A stretch of DNA of 64,000 nucleotides from Capsulimonas corticalis (GTDB lineage: Bacteria > Armatimonadota > Armatimonadia > Armatimonadales > Capsulimonadaceae): contig NZ_AP025739.1 of the NCBI RefSeq assembly GCF_003574315.2, forward strand, positions 5,022,001 to 5,086,000, in the 5' to 3' direction. A program made the position numbers and the translations under genes. Each line of letters starts with the position of its first letter. Position 1 is the stretch's first letter. The notes under the pieces are model-generated. The model was given only the letters and a program-made list of their open reading frames with translations. It was not told the origin of the DNA and searched no databases. This document shows, one piece after another, positions 60,978 through 64,000 of the stretch.

Positions 60978-61652
60978 TTAAGCGTTGCGCGCCATCGCCA
61001 TATAGACCAATCCACCGGCGATCGCCGCGACAGCCGCAATCAGCGCTACCTGCCAAAATCGGATCGGCGCATGCCCGCTATTGTTTTGACGCGCGGACTG
61101 CACGGAAGCTTCACTTGGCTGGTAAAGAGGCAGATTGAGCTTGCGATAGTGGGGATCGTGGATCAGCACGCGGTAGCTGTACGTCGAGCCGTGCTGGTCC
61201 AGCGTGATGCTGACATCCTTGCCGTCATATCCGCGCAAGCCATGGAACTGAAACTTCGGCGTGACGAAATAGGTGATGGCGACTTGCGGATACGGGCGCA
61301 GCGCATCGATGATCGGTTCGATCGGGAAATACTGACCCGCCGCCGGAACCGCGCCCGAGGCGGTAAACACGGCGCTGGTCATCTTCTGGGTCGCTCCCTG
61401 CACGGGCGCGACGTCTTCCGTAATGGTGAGGCCTTTGATCGCCCATCCGGTGGACGATTGCAGCGCGGCGATATCCCGGCTGACCTGCGCTTTGGGCGCG
61501 ACGGCGGGGTAGGTGAGGGCCATCTGGCCGTCGCCTTTTTCCGAGGCGTAAACGATCAGCAGCAGGTCCGGCTGTGTCGCCGGCTTCGCCATGGCGGGAA
61601 CGGCGGTCGCGAGAAGAAAGGCCGACGCAGCGATTGCGCGGAAGGCTCTCAT
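60978..61652 (-). CDS. Secreted/membrane-anchored protein of unknown function
   Basis: 224 aa from ATG 61652 (AGGAG upstream). Signal peptide 1-~22 (A-A-S-A-F-L-L-A-T-A-V-P-A-M-A), a periplasmic domain of ~170 residues with alternating strands (L-L-L-I-V-Y-A-S-E-K-G, Y-F-V-T-P-K-F-Q-F-H-G-L), and one C-terminal membrane helix (Q-V-A-L-I-A-A-V-A-A-I-A-G-G-L-V-Y). No known family recognised. Located between pilT and an NtrC-like regulator gene with its own promoter, so a link to pili or envelope sensing is possible only by position. Confidence 0.65.
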   Translation of the reverse strand: MRAFRAIAASAFLLATAVPAMAKPATQPDLLLIVYASEKGDGQMALTYPAVAPKAQVSRDIAALQSSTGWAIKGLTITEDVAPVQGATQKMTSAVFTASGAVPAAGQYFPIEPIIDALRPYPQVAITYFVTPKFQFHGLRGYDGKDVSITLDQHGSTYSYRVLIHDPHYRKLNLPLYQPSEASVQSARQNNSGHAPIRFWQVALIAAVAAIAGGLVYMAMARNA

Positions 61653-61712
61653 AACAGTGGCTCCTTCGCGATGAGCCCGAGCCAAACAATGCGGCCGCGC
61701 CATCGTGGGCAC

Positions 61713-61742
61713 ATTATACACCCTTAGGAAGAAACAACGCAA
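61713..61742 (-). promoter_or_regulatory. Promoter of membrane-anchored protein gene
   Basis: On the minus strand TTGCGT (61742-61737), 18-nt spacer, perfect TATAAT (61718-61713), ~55 nt before the gene's ATG. The leader contains AGGAG. Confidence 0.65.
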
Positions 61743-61759
61743 GCGCGGACACGGTTCCA

Positions 61760-62986
61760 TCAGAGCAGAGATCGTTCGCGAATCATCGTCGGCAGCATGG
61801 AGGGAAGCAGGACGGTGGCGTCCGGATCGGACATGACGGTGCAGCGCTCGATCACGTTCTCCAGCTCGCGCACATTGCCGGGCCAGGAGTATACGCTCAG
61901 GGCCAGCATCGCCTCCGGGGACACCGAGGAGATATTGCGTCCGTTTTCCCGGTTGAACTTGTCCAGAAACACATCGACCAGGATCGGGATATCCTCGGCG
62001 CGCTCACGCAGGGGCGGAAGCACGATCTGAATGACGTCGAGACGGTAGTACAGATCTTCGCGGAACTTGCCGTGCTTGATCAGCTGCTCCAGATCAGCGT
62101 TGGTCGCCGCGATGAGGCGGACATCCACCTTGATGGTCTTCGTGCCGCCGACCCGCTCGAATTCCCGCTGCTGGAGGACGCGCAGCAGTTTGATCTGGAC
62201 GGACGGAGAGATATCCCCGATCTCATCCAGAAACAGCGTGCCGCCGTGGGCCATCTCGAATCGGCCCTTTTTCTCGGCGAGGGCGCCGGTAAAGGCGTTC
62301 TTGTCGTGCCCGAAGAGCTCGCTTTCCAGCAGCGTCTCCGAAAGAGCCGCGCAGGAGATGGCGACAAACGGTCCGGAGGCGCGGTCCGATTGCTGGTGCA
62401 GGGAGCGCGCCACGAGTTCCTTGCCCGTGCCGCTTTCGCCGCGGATTAGCACCGTGGCGCGGGAGGCGGCCACGCGGCTGATCATCTGCTGGATCTGCTT
62501 CATGGCGGGGCTGGCCGGCTCGCTGACGGCGCTTGCGGGACGCTTCTTCGTCCCGGCGGCGGTGGCGGCCCCGGATTCGCGATGCTCCGTGCTGCGCTCG
62601 ACGCAGCGCTTGACAATGGCGCGGACCTCGCCCACATCAAAGGGTTTCGTGATATAGTCGGCGGCGCCGTAACGCATGGCGTCCACACAGGTCTTGATCG
62701 TCGCATACGCGGTGATCATGATGGCGACGGAATTCGGGTGCTTGACTTTGACCTTTTGCAGCAGCTCGACGCCGTTCATGTCCGGCATGATCAAATCCGT
62801 CACCAGGACGTCGATGGTGTTGCTGGACGCGATTTCCAGAGCCTTCAATCCGTTTTCGGCGGTGAAGACCTGATAGCCGTCCTTTTTGAAGATCGCTTCC
62901 AGCACGCGCCGGATATTCTGCTCGTCGTCGGCGATCAGCAGATTGCGCGGCTGCGCGGAAGTTCCGTCTTTACTTGCTGTCTCCAT
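61760..62986 (-). CDS. NtrC-type response regulator lacking DNA-binding domain
   Basis: 408 aa from ATG 62986. Receiver domain (~14-130; acidic pair D20-D21, phospho-acceptor D64 in L-V-T-D-L-I-M-P-D, Lys in Y-I-T-K-P-F). AAA+ sigma-54 activator domain (~165-400) with Walker A G-E-S-G-T-G-K-E, the sigma-54 contact loop as N-A-F-T-G-A, Walker [10 protein letters not shown] and P-G-N-V-R-E-L. It ends right after this domain, so the usual Fis-type helix-turn-helix is missing, as in FlgR-like activators. Pairs with the kinase gene just upstream. Confidence 0.9.
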   Translation of the reverse strand: METASKDGTSAQPRNLLIADDEQNIRRVLEAIFKKDGYQVFTAENGLKALEIASSNTIDVLVTDLIMPDMNGVELLQKVKVKHPNSVAIMITAYATIKTCVDAMRYGAADYITKPFDVGEVRAIVKRCVERSTEHRESGAATAAGTKKRPASAVSEPASPAMKQIQQMISRVAASRATVLIRGESGTGKELVARSLHQQSDRASGPFVAISCAALSETLLESELFGHDKNAFTGALAEKKGRFEMAHGGTLFLDEIGDISPSVQIKLLRVLQQREFERVGGTKTIKVDVRLIAATNADLEQLIKHGKFREDLYYRLDVIQIVLPPLRERAEDIPILVDVFLDKFNRENGRNISSVSPEAMLALSVYSWPGNVRELENVIERCTVMSDPDATVLLPSMLPTMIRERSLL

Positions 62987-63075
62987 ACTGAGGCATGCCG
63001 CTGTGGGCCGACTCCTTCCTTGTACAATCACGACGCCCAGAGGCGCCGACTTCAAGTCTGATCCTAGGCCGGCCT

Positions 63076-64000
63076 CTATGCGAGGTCCGTGCTGGACCAT
63101 TCAAAATATCCGCCGGGCCGGTCGCTGCGCTGATCGGAGATATCCGTGCGCGCCTGCGGAACGACGGTGGTGTAAAGCGGATGCACCGGAAGCTGCATGG
63201 TGAAGGTGGATCCTTCTCCAGGCATGCTGCGCGCGGTGAGCCGCCCGCCGTGTGTCTCGACGATCTTGCGCGCGATGGCGAGGCCCAGGCCCGTGCCTTT
63301 GGTCTTCGTCGTGAAAAACGGCGTCCAGATCTTCTCCAGCTTGTTGGCGTTGATGCCCACGCCCATATCTTCAAAATCCACTTCGGCGATATCTTGTTCC
63401 ACGAGATACCGTGTGATAATCGTCAGCTTGCCGCCGTGCGGCATCGACTGCGCGGCGTTGATGACGATATTTCGGATCACTTGCTCGATCTGTGATTTAT
63501 CGACGAGGACATTGGGCAGGTCTTCGGCGTATTTCTGTTCGAACTCGATGTCCTGGTCGTGGAGGTAGGCGCTCATGAACTGAATGAGACGTCCGAGGAT
63601 CTGATTGAGGCTGACGCTCTGCATCTGCGGCGGGCTGACGCGCGAGAACTCCAGAAACTCGCTGGTCATTCGGTTGAGGCCGTTGACTTCCTCAATGATA
63701 ATATCCAAAAATTCGCCATGCAGCTCAATAAATTCGTCGGGCAGCTCATTTCGCAGCAGCTGCGCCGCGCCTTTGATGGAGGAGAGCGGGTTGCGCAGCT
63801 CATGCGCGATGTTCGCGGCCAGCTGTCCTGTTTCGGCGAGCTTGCTTACGCGCTCCACTTCTTCCTTCATCTGCATCTCATTGGTGACGTCTTCAAAGAC
63901 GACGACCACGCCGAGATACTCCCCGGATTCGCTTTTGAGCTGCGAGGCGCTGAGATTGACATAGGTCTCGTCGCCCTGCGGCGAATGGTAGCAGAGCTGG
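63076..64000 (-). CDS. PAS-domain sensor histidine kinase (5' end outside window)
   Basis: The frame stays open to the right edge, so the N-terminus is missing. At the edge is the end of a PAS domain ([13 protein letters not shown], then V-V-V-V-F-E-D-V-T). Then the dimerisation helix with the phospho-His ([16 protein letters not shown]), N box ([12 protein letters not shown]), G1 D-M-G-V-G-I, F box P-F-F-T-T-K and G2 G-T-G-L-G-L-A-I-A. NtrB/PilS-like kinase, 89 nt upstream of the NtrC-type partner and surely its cognate kinase. Confidence 0.93.
   Translation of the reverse strand, partial: QLCYHSPQGDETYVNLSASQLKSESGEYLGVVVVFEDVTNEMQMKEEVERVSKLAETGQLAANIAHELRNPLSSIKGAAQLLRNELPDEFIELHGEFLDIIIEEVNGLNRMTSEFLEFSRVSPPQMQSVSLNQILGRLIQFMSAYLHDQDIEFEQKYAEDLPNVLVDKSQIEQVIRNIVINAAQSMPHGGKLTIITRYLVEQDIAEVDFEDMGVGINANKLEKIWTPFFTTKTKGTGLGLAIARKIVETHGGRLTARSMPGEGSTFTMQLPVHPLYTTVVPQARTDISDQRSDRPGGYFEWSSTDLA

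Noticed and set aside
61680-61710. Sigma-54 (-24/-12) promoter before the membrane-anchored protein gene
   Set aside because: TGGCGC and TTGT are present but two bases too far apart; a sigma-70 TATAAT promoter is just upstream.

Overview
The window is 64 kb of gene-dense, high-GC (roughly 60%) bacterial chromosome. No tRNA or rRNA genes, CRISPR arrays or intact insertion sequences were found. The most telling taxonomic marker is an outer-membrane porin with an N-terminal SLH domain, a coiled coil and a C-terminal Phe (9640-11298). That architecture belongs to diderm Terrabacteria (Deinococcus, Cyanobacteria, Negativicutes, Armatimonadota). With a KMSKS-type TyrRS, a SigB/SigF-like sigma factor and a SigR/RsrA-like pair, I infer an Armatimonadota-like diderm. 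No rRNA is present to confirm this.

Layout from left to right: (1) 1-9.3 kb: HNH nuclease, SPOUT methyltransferase, chemoreceptor plus redoxin, tyrS, an ECF sigma/zinc anti-sigma pair, rpsF-ssb, M32 carboxypeptidase. (2) 9.5-15.3 kb: phosphate block, with a Pho-box promoter, SLH porin and pstSCAB. (3) 15.4-18.8 kb: mutY-mutT (GO repair), then ftcD and a degenerate aldo/keto-reductase-like gene on the other strand. (4) 18.9-22.4 kb: tight five-gene operon with a CHAD domain split over two genes, a HhH protein, a metallophosphoesterase and Ppx/GppA. (5) 22.4-31.0 kb: SigB-like sigma factor, D-aminoacylase, lon, and the tig-clpP-clpX operon. (6) 31.1-36.0 kb: HDOD, cheD and molybdenum cofactor genes. 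(7) 36.1-42.5 kb: Y-family polymerase, aldo/keto reductase/AraC pair, MFS and ABC exporters. (8) 42.7-49.7 kb: rpmH-rnpA-yidD-yidC-jag, recG, coaD, a coiled-coil protein, yceD. (9) 49.8-55.6 kb: rpmF-plsX-fabHDG-acpP-fabF. (10) 55.6-64 kb: a mannosidase-like remnant, a small membrane ORF, secA, pilT, a membrane protein, and an NtrC-like regulator with its kinase (cut by the window end).

The strongest non-coding signal is a pair of matching Pho-box promoters. One (9511-9543) drives the SLH porin-pst block. The other (1544-1598, minus strand) has four YTTAAY repeats at exact 11-bp spacing. It fires into a short untranslated segment that ends in a textbook terminator about 80 nt later, so I propose a phosphate-starvation small RNA. 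Downstream in the window, the split-CHAD/Ppx operon is a plausible polyphosphate module, so phosphate uptake and storage are both represented.

Other themes: several -10 boxes sit 6-9 nt before a start codon (tyrS, mutY, moaA, a small ORF at 56077), which suggests leaderless mRNAs. Perfect GC-rich hairpins without U-tracts occupy several convergent gene junctions. A roughly 200-bp imperfectly palindromic repeat occurs twice (33.8 kb and 59.6 kb). All functions are read from motifs by eye; no database search was run.
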